Below, piece after piece: positions 11,201 to 25,734 of a stretch of DNA of 64,000 bases. Source of the DNA: Campylorhamphus procurvoides (lineage: Eukaryota > Chordata > Aves > Passeriformes > Dendrocolaptidae). Under the pieces are notes generated by a model that saw only the letters and a list, made by a program, of their open reading frames with translations, made no database searches and had not been told where the DNA came from. Within the stretch, counting starts at the first letter, position 1. Every line of letters starts with the position of its first letter. The translations under genes and the position numbers were made by a program. The stretch lies in assembly GCA_013396655.1 (NCBI GenBank), contig WBMV01005154.1:1019047-1083046 (forward strand). Reading direction: 5' to 3'.

Positions 11201-14200
11201 AGCTTATATCACATATAGACTTGATTTTGTTAGTGTTTCCATAAACTGGGCGTCATCTGTGCGCTGTGTGTTTATTAGGCTGCTTATAAGATGTTTACAA
11301 GAATGTTTTTCTGGTTGACTGTGTTAGTGAAAAACAGTCTGTCAGTAACTGAGCAGGCAGTTTTGTCCACAAGCTTTCCTCTTCCTTTTTTACTCCTACT
11401 GGTAGAAATTGAATGCTATGCTATTATTCATTAATTATTAAAAAATATCTCTACTGTATCTTGTATACTGTGTGTCACAGTTGCAAGTATGATGTTGTTT
11501 AAGTTGCATACAAGGCGGGCTTGTTTTTATTCTTGTTAAATACATATGACATTTTTACTTTGTTATTTTCCTGGAGTTATGTAGTAAAGTAAAAAGCGTC
11601 CTCTTTTAAAACACTGACCAGTACTTTTAGTGGGAGCTGTTTTTCCAGTTCCCCTCTTTCTTCTTTGGAATCTGGCTTGTAAAAATGCTTATTACTTGTG
11701 ATCCACTATGCATAAACATACAATGATTGTGTGCTTATTCTTTTTGGTACAATAACTGAATTTTGTGCAAGTGTCTTCATAGAACTCTTACTTAGCCTCA
11801 TCTAGGCAGACATAATTGAAGATGGCATGTCTAAGCATTGTAGATTTATTCAAAGTGTGATAAGCATGAAAGAAAGAGCTGTGGAAGAGAATTTATGTAT
11901 TAGGCGCATCTCTGTGTGTTTGTGTAGCAAATAATGTTGTGTTATCTGACTGATTTTTAAAACCTATGTTAAAAGCTGCGTAAGGGAATATGTTCTGTAT
12001 TATAAGTTAAAATACGACGTTGTATTCTAAACTGAAGAAAATATGGCAGACTATTTGGCAGGGAGGACTCTGTGCTGGGAAAGTGGGCAGGGTCAGGAAT
12101 TTGAATTTGTAAATTCCAGGAGTGTCCTCAGTTGCCCTGCGATTCCTTACAGCTCAGTTTTATAGTCTGCTTGGTTTTATAGTGTGAGTGTAGTCTCATG
12201 GTAACTTTACTAGTAAAGTCTATTCATATGACATTATTTTGGAAGATCAGTTATGGCTTTTTGTCCAGACTTGCTGATACAAGGAGTAAATGGAAAATTT
12301 GCAAATGTGTACTTCTAAACAGTACATGTTTTTTCAAATGAGCTGACCTGAGAAGTGCCTTTATATTTCTAAATTTACAGTATAAGATGATTGCACGTAA
12401 GAGTAAAAATATCTTACAATTTATGGTTTAGTGCAATTTCATTTATAAAGTTTCTCTTGAGCATCCATAAATTATTATATGGTTGGACTTTACATTTTCT
12501 TCTACTTACTTGATGGTTTTGATAATTGAGTTTTTCATTTGTTACTTAGAACTGATAAGGAGACAGAAGACAGAAGGCAAAAAGCTATTGAGGAGGTAAT
12601 AAAACTTTGTGCTATCAAATACTGCTTTGTTTTCTGTCTACAAAAAACATCCATGTCTATTAAAGGATTTCAAAACCCAGAAACTTGTTATATTTCAGTA
12701 AGAAAGTAGTTTTGCATCCTTATCCTTTGTAGTTGGAATCCACAAGTTGTTTTACTACCCATCTTTTTTCACACACCTGTAGGTCAAAAGAACAGATTTT
12801 TTTTTCTTTCATGTAGCTTGGCTAGTGGTAATGTAGCTGTAAGATACCTCATAAATAGTTAACTTCAGGTTAAAAATAATTATTGAGCATTTGGGGATTT
12901 ACAATAACTGTTAGTGTTTTACTGCATTTTTTAAAATATTGCAGAATTTTTGTGATTTCTTCCTTACAAAGTGCTTAGCTGGATGCACACCTTTATTCTA
13001 GTAGTTTGTATACCTTTACATGCATTTTTCATTCTATTTTTACTATCCATTTGTCTAGCAGAGAAGGAAATTGTTTCAAATCTTCACTATAGAAATCTTG
13101 AATGTAATTTCAAGTTTAAAAAAAATACAATAAAGCTCTGGTGGGAAGGTCTGTCCGTTTTGGTCTTTACAATCAAAAGATGTATTTTATGGTACCATAA
13201 AAGTACTGTGTAGTTGGCCTGCAGCCCACAATGCTTTGTTGTTATAAATCTACATTAAAAAGGATATTTCTTCTTTGTGAGGTATAACCTAATGGATTTT
13301 GCAGCTGAACAGCTTGAAACCATGTCTGTGATAAAAATTGTGCCTTTAATAGTTGCGTGTTTCAAGCTGAGTTTTTCTCATTTACTTTGAGTCTTGCATT
13401 TACTGTGAAAACAGGATTTACCATTTATTTCTTGAAGCTGTGTAATAGTGTTCATCTGCTCAGCATCAGGGTGTTCCACAGTGTGATGATAGATACAGTT
13501 TCTGGTTTAAAGAAAAAGACTGAAATACCAGTACTCATAAATATTTCAGCAATTTAGCCAAATACATTAATAATGTTGCCAAAAAGCAACATTATCACTT
13601 TTCCTGTTACTGCAGTGTCTCTTTATCACTTCTGTGAAATAGCTCAATTGTCAAAATACAACTTGACAAACTGAAAATTTGAGAAGAATTATTTTAGACT
13701 GTTGTGCAATAAATAAGGTAGCAACAATCCAAATTTTAAATGAGTAATTAATATTAAATGAAACTTTTCCTCAGTTTTCACTCTGAATACTTGAAAGATC
13801 TGAGGTGCTATCTATCATAAAGAATATGGGGGTCTTCAAATCAAATTGTTTTTTCTTTAATCTCTCTGGGCCTGAAATAATGAAATACCTTCTGCATTTT
13901 TTCATTGTTCAGAGCACTAATTTAAATTTGAGAATCACCAAATATTAAAAGTGCTGAGATGATTTGTTTTTATTCTGCTCTAGTTTTTCACAAAAAGAGT
14001 CATAGTTCCTTCTCCTTGGACTGAACATGAAGGCAAGCAAGTTTCTCAGTTTAATTCAACTAAATGTAAGTTGCTTTTATGTGTCCACCCAAAATAATGT
14101 AGCTTTTGGAGAAATTATCAGGTGTAATTTCTTTCAGTTTCAGTTTAAGAATCATTGATAAAATGCAGCACAAGTGATAGGTTTTCAACTGTTCTCTCCA

Positions 14201-17200
14201 AGTGCTTTCTTTGTTTAAAAATTATTCATTAATCAAGAGTCTTCTATAATTTTTCCTTTTTGTTATTTTTGGTTCTTGTTCTTAAACCTTTCTACTTTAA
14301 TAGCCTGTCTTTAACCAATTTAATTTGCACACGTAATTTTGCAGTGTTGATCCTGGTAATAGCCAAGTTGTCTACTTTCCCTTTTTCTTCTGATACTTGC
14401 ATGTCTTACTCTGACTGCTTTTCTCACTCTGTGGAAAATGAGAGTTCCATATTTTTTTACCTTTACTTACTGCCCTTTTGTTGTCTTAGTGTCCTGCTAG
14501 CTCATGGTCAAGGGTTGCGGGCTTCCTAAATTAATTTTTTTTATGCCACAGTTAAATTTTATTCTAAATGCTGTTGTTAATGAAGTTTTTATATAGCCAG
14601 CAGAATACATAGTAAACAGATTACAAGCTTGGACAAATGTCAACTATAAAGTACTGTTTGCATGGTGAAGGAAAATGGTCTAATGTGTTCTTTAGCTGTA
14701 TAAAAAAGATTAAATGTTTCTTCACTTCAATTCCAGACTGAATAATTTTATGGAAATGTGTTCTACTTGAACACAGCCTGTTTAGCTAACCATAAAAACA
14801 TTTGTTTTAAATCTCTGTAATGTAAAGAAGGCTGCAGGAGACAAAGATTTGGGCAATGTTGGTGCTACTTCACTATGCTTTTTTGTAATAGAAAGGTGCT
14901 GATATTCTCTTGATCAGCTATAATGATAAACTTTTTTCAGTACTCCTTTCTAATCTCTTCCAAACTTTGAGCAAGTTTTATTTAGTTGTATTAAATAGTC
15001 TCACTGCTGCTAGGTTTCAAAACTGTATGCAATGCATGTTTAAATTTAAGTTCTATGTTTTACAGCCATCGATCTAAATAACATTTCTCCAATTGGAAGG
15101 CAGCTAAGCTTGCAGTCTGGGAAAAGTAATGGTGAGTAAAAGGCAGCGTCTAAAATTACAGGCTTTCTCCGAAGCAAAATAACCCATTTTGAATGGCTAT
15201 TTAATTTCAAAAGGAAATTACTTCTTCATTAATATTCCTGTAGAAATAGTTTTTCTTGAACTGAGTGGTATTATTAATTTTAATATCCATTTCTCCTAGT
15301 AATTTAATTCTATTATATTCTGTTGATTTTTTTCTGAAGTAAGAAATGAAGTCCTCTGTAAGACAGTGGAGTGTATTTTTTCCAATTCGATGTATGCACT
15401 TTTTTGAATTAAGAAGTGAATGTAAGCCTCCGGTTTATTGCTAAATTACAGTATTAAGAAACCTTTAATGTGTTAAATTCTTATGGATTAGAGAATCTTG
15501 ATTATTTTCTCTGCCAAATAAATACCATAAATCTTAATACGTCTTTTAAACTGTATTATTATAGATAAACAGGTAGTGTTTTTCCCCAGGGTATTTCGAT
15601 GATTTTTCTCCCATTTCCTTTTGAATCCTTTTCTTTCTTCAGACATCTCTTTCCTCAGTTAACATAAAAGCCTCTAGAGAGGCATTCTTGCAACTCTTGG
15701 GTTTTTATCTCTAGGCCTAGTGTGCTGCAATATAGTGTTGTCAAATCAGAATTGTAGCTTTAATTAACACTTTTCCTCATTGCAAGTCTAATTTAAATAG
15801 CTCAATTGTCGTGCAATTTGAAAGTGAATTTTTGTTTCCATGGTGTTAGTAAAAGGTCATTAAGCTAATTTTGTTGGTTTTATTCATTGCAGCTGCTTGT
15901 CAGACAATACTGTCTTTGCCAGTGGATTTTAATTTAGAAAAAATACTAGGTATGTCATGCGATATCTATATTTATAAATGTCTAAATTAAAAACTCAGTT
16001 TTGTATTGTTTGCTGGATGTTTTTGTCTTATGAAACACTGAGAACTAACTGTATGAATGAAGGTTTTCAGTATATGCTCTAAATAGTTATTGCGTGTTGC
16101 ATGGGACACGTGACTTAAATGATATGATTTGAGTGTGGAAATAAAGATAGAAAAGAAGGGATATGGAGGACAACTGGAAATTGTTCAGCCTGGAGGAGAC
16201 TGAAGGGAGAGACCTCATTGCAGTCTACAGCTTCCACGTGAAGGGGAGAGGAGGGGCTGGCACTGATCTCTTTGCTGTGGTGAGCAGTGACAGGATCTGA
16301 GGCAATGGCCTGAAGTTGTGTCAGGGGAGGTTTAGGTTGAATATTAGAAAAAGGTTCTTCACCCAGAGGGTGCTTGGGCAGTGGAACAGGTTCCGCAGGG
16401 AAGGGGTCACAGCACCAAGCCTGACAGAGTTCAGGAAGTGTTTGGATGATGCTCTCAGGGCACGTAGTGTGACTCTTGAGGATGGTCCTGTGCAAGGCCA
16501 GGAGTTGGACTCAGTGATCCTTGTCGGTCCCTTCCGACTCAGGATGTTCTATAATTCCATGGAACTGATTAACCGTTCTGAATGCCTAAAAGGTAGTAAG
16601 CTGAAGATACCCCCTGCCTCCCCCAAACAGAGCAGGTGCTTAACTTAAACAGCTCTGCTGTTTACATGTGGCTTTCCATGAGGCTCATAATCCAACCTTG
16701 TCTTGAGTAATGCTGTGCTATAACTCTGCTTTTAATTTAACTGAAACCATGGTGGTGACTAGAAGTTGCGTGGTGGCAAAAAAAGCCATGACTGCTGAGT
16801 GAGGAGGAAAGAGTACAAATTAACTATCTGATTATGAGTGCTACATCAAGCAATTGCTGCCACCTTTTCAAGTAAGGGGGCTGGAAATGCCTGTTCTTAT
16901 ATCTCACATGTGGGAACAGTGTGTACAGCCAGCTCAGGGGGTTTTGGCTGCATGCTCCTATTCCAACATTGAAGTTCACAACCATGACTGTGGCCCACCA
17001 AAATTAAAACAGAAAAATAGAACCATACCTGTTGCTTTTGGTTTTTGTCTTCACAAATGCTTCCATCAACACATAATTTGTAAATTCATTAAAATTTCTT
17101 CTACAAGAAATATCCAATTAAAATGTAAAGCAGGAGCAAAAAACTAAAATAATCTGTTAAATTTTAGCATATTTTAATGGGTCTCAATTAACCTCTTTAA

Positions 17201-20200
17201 ACTGCTAACTGCTTGGACTTTCTTCAAGTTGATTCTGGTTTGCCTCTGGATGTATTACAAAGACCATCAAAGCACATGGGAGACCTTGAAAAGAGTTTAG
17301 ATTTGTTTGGGTAGTAAAATAATCCCTTTTGTGCAACTCAGGTGCAATGAATAATACAATTTTGGGAAAAGACCACTAAGTAGACGCTTGCCAGGATGTA
17401 TATTTTATTTGATTTTTAAATTCAGACCTTAGTATTAAGGGATGATAGACAGAAGTGGAACCTTAACAGATAGAGTGGACTTTCTGTGGTGGTAACAAGC
17501 AATCCTTTGGGATAGGTGCCTAATTAGACTAATTACTTGCTGTATTGGTAAATTGCATTGAATGTTTTAGTGTAGTGAAAGATACTTTTTTTCCTTCATT
17601 CTTATTGGAAGCAACCTCTTCTCCACATTTCTAGGTGAATATTTTAGAACTGATGAGTTTGCAGATCAGTCTCAGGAAAATCTGAGCTCTTCATCACTCA
17701 GAAGAAAGCTGTTTTTAGAAGAAAATGGAAATGTATCTGCATGTTTGTCCCCTTCTCTGCATAGTCCATGCGGTAGTCAGCCACTTGGAGTACTTTGTTC
17801 AATAGAATTATCTCCAGTCCGGTGCAGAAGTCCTCTGGACACATCTGGTTCAGTAAGTGGCCTGTTTTGTGGGCTGGATGGAATGTACTTTATGGGAGAA
17901 TAGGTATTAGACTTAAGCATGGTGGTGTTGGGGTTTTTTTCCAAATTCAGAAAAAAAAATGTGAATAAAAAAGTCTTGAACTAATGTATAACTGACTTTT
18001 TATTTTGTCAAATTACTTTGTTATGACTCTTATTTTTTTGTGTAGAAGAAATTATGTTCTGATTTTCTTATGAAAAGGAAGTAGGTGCTAAAACATACAA
18101 AAGACTTGCTGAAAGCATGTTGAAACCTTTTTCATAAAGTGTGTATCCAGAAAAAGTCCTGTTTAAATCCCTGAACTGCTGTCTAAAAGTACCAGTTGAT
18201 ATGAATGTGTGATATAATTGTTTACCTTACAGCTCATAAGCTCATCTATAATAGAAGGAATGAGTTGTGGATCTTTGAATGCAGTGCTAAATAAGTTTTA
18301 TTTCTTATCCATTGACCAGTTTTCAGATGAATAGACATTAGAACACAGAACATAATGTCTCTTCTTTAAATTAAGCAAAGTGAACCTTATTCCCAGGTGG
18401 ACATAGCACAGCTAAACTGGCTTAGATGATATAGTTTCATCTGTTTGGTGGCCGAAGTGCGTGGAAAAAAACTACTCTAGGAATTGTGTGGCTTAAAAAA
18501 AAGGTTACTACGGTAACCTAGTAAAGAATGTGTACAACATAATTATACTGCTAGAACTAGTGACCACTATTTTCTTAAGGAGAAATACTTTCATGTTTTG
18601 CCTGCTGATGAAATAAATAATTCAGAAAACATGGATTACATTAAAATATAAGTAGTGGCTGATATTCATCTGCATTGATATTAATAAGAAATTTAGATTA
18701 GATACTTGACTAGATACAGATAGCATTAATTCTCTGTTTAGGTTTCTCATAGTTCTTAAATATAATGGATGTAGTAGGCCTAGTTTGTATTATGTTGACA
18801 GTTTGAGTCCATTGCTCTATTTTCGTGTCTGAAGACATAAGGTCCAGGTGAAGAGCTGTGCTGGAATATTTAAGATAAACTAATGATAGAGATTGTCATT
18901 GGTAGAGGATTAGTCTTCCTTAGTGCTGCCATATTAAACTTTTAGTTAGAACGCTTTTTATATATACATATTAGCCAAAGTTAACATTATTAAAATATGC
19001 TGTGTGGTTTTGATTTTTTTTCTGAAGGGTCAGTTTTCATCAAGTCCTATTCAGGGAGGAACAAGAGCATATAGTCTGGGAAGTATAACCAGTCCCACGT
19101 TTTCAGAGAGGTCACCGGCACGTAGTGGTTCTCCTACTTTTTCACCAATTGCTTTTCACATAAGAAAAACACCACTCTCAGGTATGGTTTAATTGTATAT
19201 GTGCTACTCTTTTTTGAGTAAGATATTTTTATTATAAAAGGTTTTCTATTATAAAAGCTGCTGAATTCTTAGGGGAACCTGTTTCTGTTTGGAGACAAGT
19301 TACTGTGCTTGGCAGACCAGCAGTCTCCTCATGTATGACACATTTACTTTTTAACAGTGAAATATGTGAGACAGTGAAATGTATGTGATTGCAAAAAATC
19401 AACTAGGGCAAATCTGGATTGATACTTGTTCAGGAAAAACTCACAGAACCAGCCTTAAAATATTTCATTTGAATACTGGGTAGTACTGGCATTTGAAAAT
19501 ACAAGATCTCCAATACAGCAAACCTTGTCATAGAAAACAAATTTGGTGATAAAAATGGGACAAAACCTTGCCTTTACTATGATAGTTAAAATGTGCTGGT
19601 GGTTTGTTTGGTTTTTGGGGTTGGTTGGTTGATTTGGTGACAGCAGTCAGTGAAATACTGTGTAGTTGGCTATAAATTATTCAGTGCATTGTAGGCCTTT
19701 GAGGATCATGAGTTTTTTCTGTCAGATGGAATTAAACTTTGTTGGTTTTTTTTTTACAGATCAAAGAAAATTTACATTTCGTTCTCCGGATATTCCTTCT
19801 TCCTCAAATAGAATGACACCCTCAAGTACAAGAAGTCCTTACATAGATGGTTGTTCTCCAATTAAAAATTGCTCTCCCATGAGGCTTGGAGGTTGTAGAG
19901 GAACTGCCCAGTATCAGACTTCTGTTATTAGAATACCAATTGCAGTTGAGAATCACAATGAGGATGAGGAAGACAAGGAAAACGTTTCTCCAGCAGAAAC
20001 TCGGTTCCCAGAAATGGATAATGGAATAAACTTAAGTCAGGAAGACAGTGATACTTTTGCACATGGTACACATCTTGTGGTAGCAACTGTGTCTATTGCA
20101 CCAGATCACTCAGAAGCTTGTCATCAAAGGTTGTCATCATTTCGGGATATAGAAGGCTTAAAGGAAAATAATACTGTAGATATGGCTGATGCAGCTGAAG

Positions 20201-22536
20201 TGTCGGAGGAAAACACTTGGATAAAAGAAACAATTGGCAATAGCGATACGCCAATGACCAGCTTTATGACAGGCATTACTTTCAGTATTGAAAGCTCCCG
20301 CATGTGCATGTCACCTCTTGCCGAAAGCAGTGCAATTCCTTGTGACAACAGTAGTATTCAGGTAAAATATATTTTTTTGCTTCTCTGTAAAACTGAGCTT
20401 GATGTATTAACTTTAAATACATATACTATTCTGGAAGTAATTGCTGTTTTCTTAGATGTGGCATGCAGGTGGTATTGTGATTTTTATCCTCCCTTTTTCT
20501 TCTCAGTGGAGTTAGTAGAGCCATTACACATTATTTTCCTGTTGCTCTGTACAGCAGTACATTTAACTTAATCCAAATTAATTCTGACAAATGTGCTTAT
20601 GATTTACTTTTGTTATTAACTGATTGTAGTTGATTTGTTGGATTAAGTTCTGTTAATCAAATGAAAATCACATCAGATATCTGAGGGATTTATTGGTATT
20701 AAAATCACAGTACATTTTTCAAGTCCTGCTTCTTGATTTCAGGTGGACAGTGGTTACAATACACAGACTTGTGGAAACAGCATTATGGATACTGCGGGGG
20801 CTGAAAACAGCTGTAGAGAAAATGATGTGAATACTGTTGTATTTCAGAATAAATCTCAGCTGCTTAGAACAAAGGTAGGAGTTAAATTGTGATACCAAAA
20901 TGATAGGCTTCCCATCTAAAGCATTCGTTCCCCATTTTGCTTGGTTTTGGGGAGCCTGAGCGGGGAGACAGGTGATAATAAAGATGTTAATGTAGATGAT
21001 TTCAAGTATGTTGAAAGGAGGGAGTAAATGCAGGAGAAATTACTTTATGCTGGCAATAAAATTAATGTGTTTTATGACAAAGGCAGGTTGTTCCAGAGGA
21101 AACTGAGGTATATGCATGAATGGTAATTATGAGCCTGCTCATAGCTTCTGATGTATTTTAGTCTGTCTCTTATTTTTTTTTTCTGTTGTTCCTGCTGCTT
21201 TTTTTTTATTGCCAGATTTTTAAATGTGTGCCTGTGGAGAAGGACATTTTTTGCGGAAAATTGTCTGCTGCTCATTTTCATAAACTAAGTGTCAAGTTTC
21301 CTAGATCCTACTTAGCATGCTGACTTGGTGGCGAACTTTCTGCTTGAGTACAGTTTTTTTGATTACAAGCACTCCAAAGACCTATCTGAAAAAAAAATTA
21401 CAAAAGACAATACGTATCTAGCAAGGCTCCTAAACCCTTAATCTTGTGACTCATAGGAGTTCTATTTCCAGAGAATTGGAATCAAGGCTAGTTTCTTTGG
21501 AAAAGAGAGCAAAGATCATCTCTTCTCACTTAATAATTATGGTCTTAACAAACCCAGTATTTTATGGTCTGTGACTTAGTGTCGTTTACAGTCTTTAAAG
21601 GGGAGACAGTACTGACCAGTATTACCAAATTATAAAAAAAACTCAAGTAAACCCATTCAGCCTTGACTTCATTTCTGTATCTGACATGCTAATGGCCACT
21701 TCTCTGCCAAGGTGAAGTGCAGAAGTGATGGTGTCTTATAGACCATTGACATCAAATTCTGAACTCTGCTCATTTAAGACTAGGATAAATGTGCCTTTAG
21801 AAGAAGATGGATATTTTATCCTTAACTTCTAAAAATACCCACCTACTCTGAGGTCTTGTCCCAGTGACCTTTTTGGACATGGATTGTACTCACCAAAATC
21901 AATTTACAATTGTCTAGGATCAAACCTGACCTAGAGGGACTCACCAATATCATGCACCCATCTTTTCCCAGTATTGCCAATGGCTAGATCCTGACTAAGC
22001 CTAATTTTGTATTTTAGATTAGGATTTAAATGTGAAGTCATTAAGTACTTCATTCAACTCTCACAACAGAGAACCCCCAGAGAATGGAAATAAAAAAGCA
22101 CAGACATTGCTGGCTGAAAGAATCAAGTCTAGTTCATTCAGAACATGTGAGCTCTGAAAGGAGGTGGCTCTTGCTGACAGCATGTTTCAAAGATCAGTGC
22201 AGAGGAAATGTGTTCATTCTCATTTCAGAAGGGGAGAGGTGGTACTTAAGGTACTTATTGTACTTGAAATTTGCAGATAGTAAGTTTGGATCTTGTTTCT
22301 TTTGGAGAATGTCTGTGAAAATGTTTTAAAATTAACTTTTTCTTATCTAGGAGTGTTCTGTTTTAAGCCATAAGGACAATCAGTTGCTGAAAGCAAAATC
22401 TCCAGAGAAGCAATCCTGTTTCCAAAAAGCAAAAACACATAGTACAGTATTTGGTCAAAATGCAACTTGCAACATTTCTGCTTGGAAACATAAAAATGAA
22501 AATCAAGTTCATGGATTTCACAAAGGTGATATGTAG
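8206..22536 (+). CDS. BORA: Bora, Aurora kinase A activator (complete coding sequence, 11 exons)
   Basis: Bora binds Aurora A and, once phosphorylated by cyclin-CDK, lets Aurora A phosphorylate the Plk1 activation loop at G2/M. Coding parts: 8206-8361, 9377-9483, 12550-12595, 13984-14065, 15066-15131, 15893-15949, 17635-17852, 19028-19181, 19760-20361, 20743-20874, 22351-22536. All junctions are GT-AG and keep frame, for 1806 nt and 601 residues (human 559, from memory). Clear Bora landmarks: [10 protein letters not shown] and NPFESPSDY near the N-terminus, [10 protein letters not shown] (about 55-65), VPSPWTEH (111-118, matching the human S112 CDK site), [22 protein letters not shown] (about 321-332), and DSGYNT (498-503), the Plk1-primed beta-TrCP degron. 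There are many S/T-P sites. The last exon (62 codons with stop) is unlike the human C-terminus I recall. The start is the first ATG after the acceptor and matches the human start. Confidence 0.96.
9484..12549 (+). other. BORA intron between the second and third coding exons
   Basis: This 3.1-kb intron contains a degraded minus-strand CR1 fragment (about 10163-10375) and a short TA run (10856-10872). The rest is AT-rich sequence. I see no other gene. Confidence 0.8.
10163..10375 (-). mobile_element. CR1 LINE 3' fragment, degraded
   Basis: Read on the minus strand it has the CR1 3' landmarks: a match to the region before the terminal repeat, then sequence like TGGAACAGGTTGCTTGGAGA and GGATGGGACTCAGAGCAACC. 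It is diverged and its edges are approximate. Confidence 0.7.
16165..16556 (+). mobile_element. CR1 LINE 3' end
   Basis: Contiguous CR1-type sequence in a BORA intron: TTCAGCCTGGAGGAGACTGA, GACCTCATTGCAGTCTACAG, AGAAAAAGGTTCTTCACCCA, then GTCCCTTCCGACTCAGGATG and a short ATTCTAT-like end. Open frames across it are fortuitous remains of the element. Confidence 0.88.
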
Positions 22537-22563
22537 TTTTCTGATGGAGAACTTGTGTTGTCT

Positions 22564-22640
22564 AATAAATTTTTATACATGTGACCTCAGTTACCTGGAT
22601 TATACCTACTATTTTGCTTTGTTAATGCAAATGTAATAAA
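22564..22640 (+). terminator. BORA poly(A) signal candidates
   Basis: AATAAA occurs at 22564-22569 and 22635-22640, 28 and 99 bases after the BORA stop. Either would give a short 3'UTR. More distal signals cannot be excluded. Confidence 0.4.
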
Positions 22641-25514
22641 TTGTCAGGTATATATTAAGTGAGTTTTTCAATAATATGGGATTTTTCAGGTCTTAGGAAA
22701 GAATTTGTTGGTATCATTAAGCAATCCTTTTTGAAAGTTAAGGCATCTTAGACTTGGTACAAAGAAACAATACCTTTTTTTTTTTCAGAATTGTGTTCCT
22801 TTCGTGATTAGGGTAGATTCCATGAGGAGCCCTGTCTTCAAAGTCGGACATAAATTGTGCTTCCAGGTGGATATTTTGGATAGACTGATCAAACCTAGGA
22901 TAACTTGCACAGGAACCAATGTAACTGCAGAAATACCTACATTTTAAGATTTGTCTCTCCCAGAGGCATGAAGGACATTTGTTTGGGGAAGAGAAAAAGG
23001 AAAGGAATACTAGTTTTGATTTGGATTGATCTTCCCCCATCAGATTTATTTTGATGCTTCATGAATACTAGCAACTGGTACTAAGAGTGACTTACTAGAG
23101 AGAAATGAACTGCTGGGGGTGTGATGAGAGCAAACCCCAAAGTTTAGTTCTTTTAGTAATATAAATAAGTTACCTTTATGTCAAAAGCAGCTGTTTAGCA
23201 GTTCTCTGGACATCTTTTAGGTTGGCTGCCTATCTGTCAGTTAGGTTTACCATGTACTTGTATTACTGGTTATTTAAAATTAAATGATAGTGTTGTTGCT
23301 TTAGTAATTGTATTAGTACTAATCTTGAAGTTGGTCACTGGACTCCACCGGTGTCTCAGAACACATGCATCCAAATTGATGCTGCAGTACCCTTTGGAAG
23401 GAATCTAGGAAGATGCACTAAGATTAATTGGTCTCAATACGTCCCTAAGAGAATGGTGCAGCCTTCCTCCTTTTAAAAGTAAACCATTACCCTTCTCTCT
23501 TTTGTTTAATTCCCAGTGTTATTATGTTTTTTTACAGAAATTAACAAACTATTTAGATAAACCCTTAAAAATATAATTAACTTTTGCAAGCCACATATTT
23601 CAAAAACTGTTGATATAAACAAACCCTTGCTACTTTCAACAAAATCATCAATGGATTAAAGTAATGGATTGAGGAGGGTCAAGAAGCCCAGAACTCTGTC
23701 TAAACAAATCAAATTTGGTTAAATTTGATTGGATTTGTTTGAAAGAACCTTGTGGAATTTACAAATGTGAATTGGGGAAAAATTGCATATGGTAATCTTC
23801 TAGCCCTAGTGACTTAAAAGGGGAAGAAGAGGTAAGGAAAATACGGAGATTTCTGAGCTCTCTTTATGTAGAGCTCTGAAGTAAACTTTGTTGGGTCAAT
23901 GAAAAAGAAAAGTCCATTCTAATGTATATTCCAGGTGAAGTAGTCTTCCTTCCATAGCATGGACATTCAGTCCCAGGATGCTGTATGGAAGTTCTACTTT
24001 CTGTTCCATTCCACAGCCCACAGAAAAGCTTGTACCAAAGGGATACGTGATGGCTGATGAGTTGCTGCTATTGGCACACTAAGCCTGAAATGATCGGTCA
24101 GACTTAAATTTGAAGGCAAAAGACAGCATTTTTAAAAAATCTCAATGTGAACAGAATTCCATGGCATTAAAATCAAAGTGTTAGACCTGAGAGTTGTGTC
24201 TCTTGTTTGAATAGAACAGTTCTTGAAATATATTCCTCAGTGAAGGCTTTCTGAAAAACACTTAAGGAAAAGGGAAATTTCTATATGCAGCACTTGGTTT
24301 TACTTCTCACGTTGCAAAAATAAACATTAAAAAAAATTACTTTAGCTTTCTAACCAGCAATCATGATGTGCATTATATTTACTTTTGTAGAAATTTTATG
24401 ACTATTTCTGTGATGCATATTGGATTGACAGTAATTGAATCTAGCATCCTAAATTACCTATTTCATGATCTTCAAACAGTGCCCTACGAAAAGCTGGAAA
24501 TACACTGACCTGGTAACTTTTAGGGGATAAATTTTGTTAAGACCAGGAAATTAACTCAGACTTCTGCAATATGAATTTTATACAATAGGGCCTTGAAAAT
24601 GGTCTTAGCTTTAGCTTGTCAGAAGCAGGACACAACTTCTCTAAGATTTGTAAGTTATGCATGACCTTGTGTCTCTTGTTTCTCCCAATTGCTTTCTTTA
24701 ACCATAATGGATTGAAGGGTGAATTTCACATTTCTGGACTGTACAAAGGATTTAATTTTGCAGTTGTGATTACTAAAAATAGTAATGTTACTTTAATGAA
24801 TATTAATGTTAAGGGGAAGATAAGAAGCAGGTGGTCCAAATTATGATCTTTTTCTGAACTGTTCTCCATTATATGTGTAATTAAGATTTGGTTATATTTT
24901 TTATTTATTTTTTTTAAAATTTTTAATAATATGTTTAATGATCAGAGGCTTTTGAAGTATTCACAAATAAAATAGCAATCACTAAAATACTTAATTTCAC
25001 CCTGTATTAGTATGTTCTTATCAGCAGAAATGTGTGAATGTGGGAATTAAGGATCACCCCCAAGTAAATTGCCTGTATTTTCTGTCCTGTTTTGTAGTCT
25101 TCAGTTAGTTGGTAAATATTTATTTTATGAAAACATGCATATTTTTTTATTATGTTTGTACAACAGATTTGTAGAAGAAACCTACTGTGCAAATTACCAT
25201 GGAAATAATTTGAGCATTCTGTTTCTGGAGTTGTTCTTAATGCATTGGTTGGCACACATTGCACAAAACGGTCATTGTTTACATTAAATTAATTGCAGTA
25301 GTTTTAATGAGAGTCCTTTAACATGTCTAATTGTAAATTGAGTAGAGGAACAGAATAAAGACGTCGCTTTCATACCTACATTGTTCAGTTACTTCTTTCA
25401 GTTTGGAGGTGCTAAGGAGAATGCACTTAAGGAACTGATTTCTCTCAAGTTCTCAAATGGCCTTAAGGCTGTTAAAAAGAAACGCTAAAATCATTCCTTC
25501 ACTTTGTAGAAACA
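22641..25514. other. BORA-DIS3 tail-to-tail intergenic region
   Basis: Both genes point into this 2.9-kb AT-rich stretch. I see no exon, RNA gene or clear mobile element. A small imperfect inverted repeat sits at 23707-23730 (10-base arms). Unmapped 3'UTR sequence of either gene may extend into it. Confidence 0.65.
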
Positions 25515-25520
25515 TTTATT
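25515..25520 (-). terminator. Probable DIS3 poly(A) signal (AATAAA)
   Basis: A minus-strand AATAAA (plus TTTATT) lies about 215 bases beyond the DIS3 stop codon at 25735-25737. Confidence 0.5.
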
Positions 25521-25734
25521 TTCACCCACAAGACCAAGGTGTACATATAGTTAGTTTTAAAAATACTGTTCTGCATACACAGTCATAAAAAGTAGCTTTT
25601 AAAAAAAATTTTACAGATTATTATAATGTGTATTTAAAAAGTAAATAAAACTTGTTTCTGGCATTTTGCCCATGGGGAAAAAAAATATTTAAATGCAAAT
25701 AATTATGTGACTTCTTATTAACTTGTATATCCAG

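Noticed and set aside
13570..13595. 10-bp perfect hairpin in a BORA intron
   Set aside because: It is short, AT-rich and of a size expected by chance in a window this long.
16115..16648. Overlapping open frames of 110 and 126 codons
   Set aside because: Both cover a CR1 3' end in a BORA intron.
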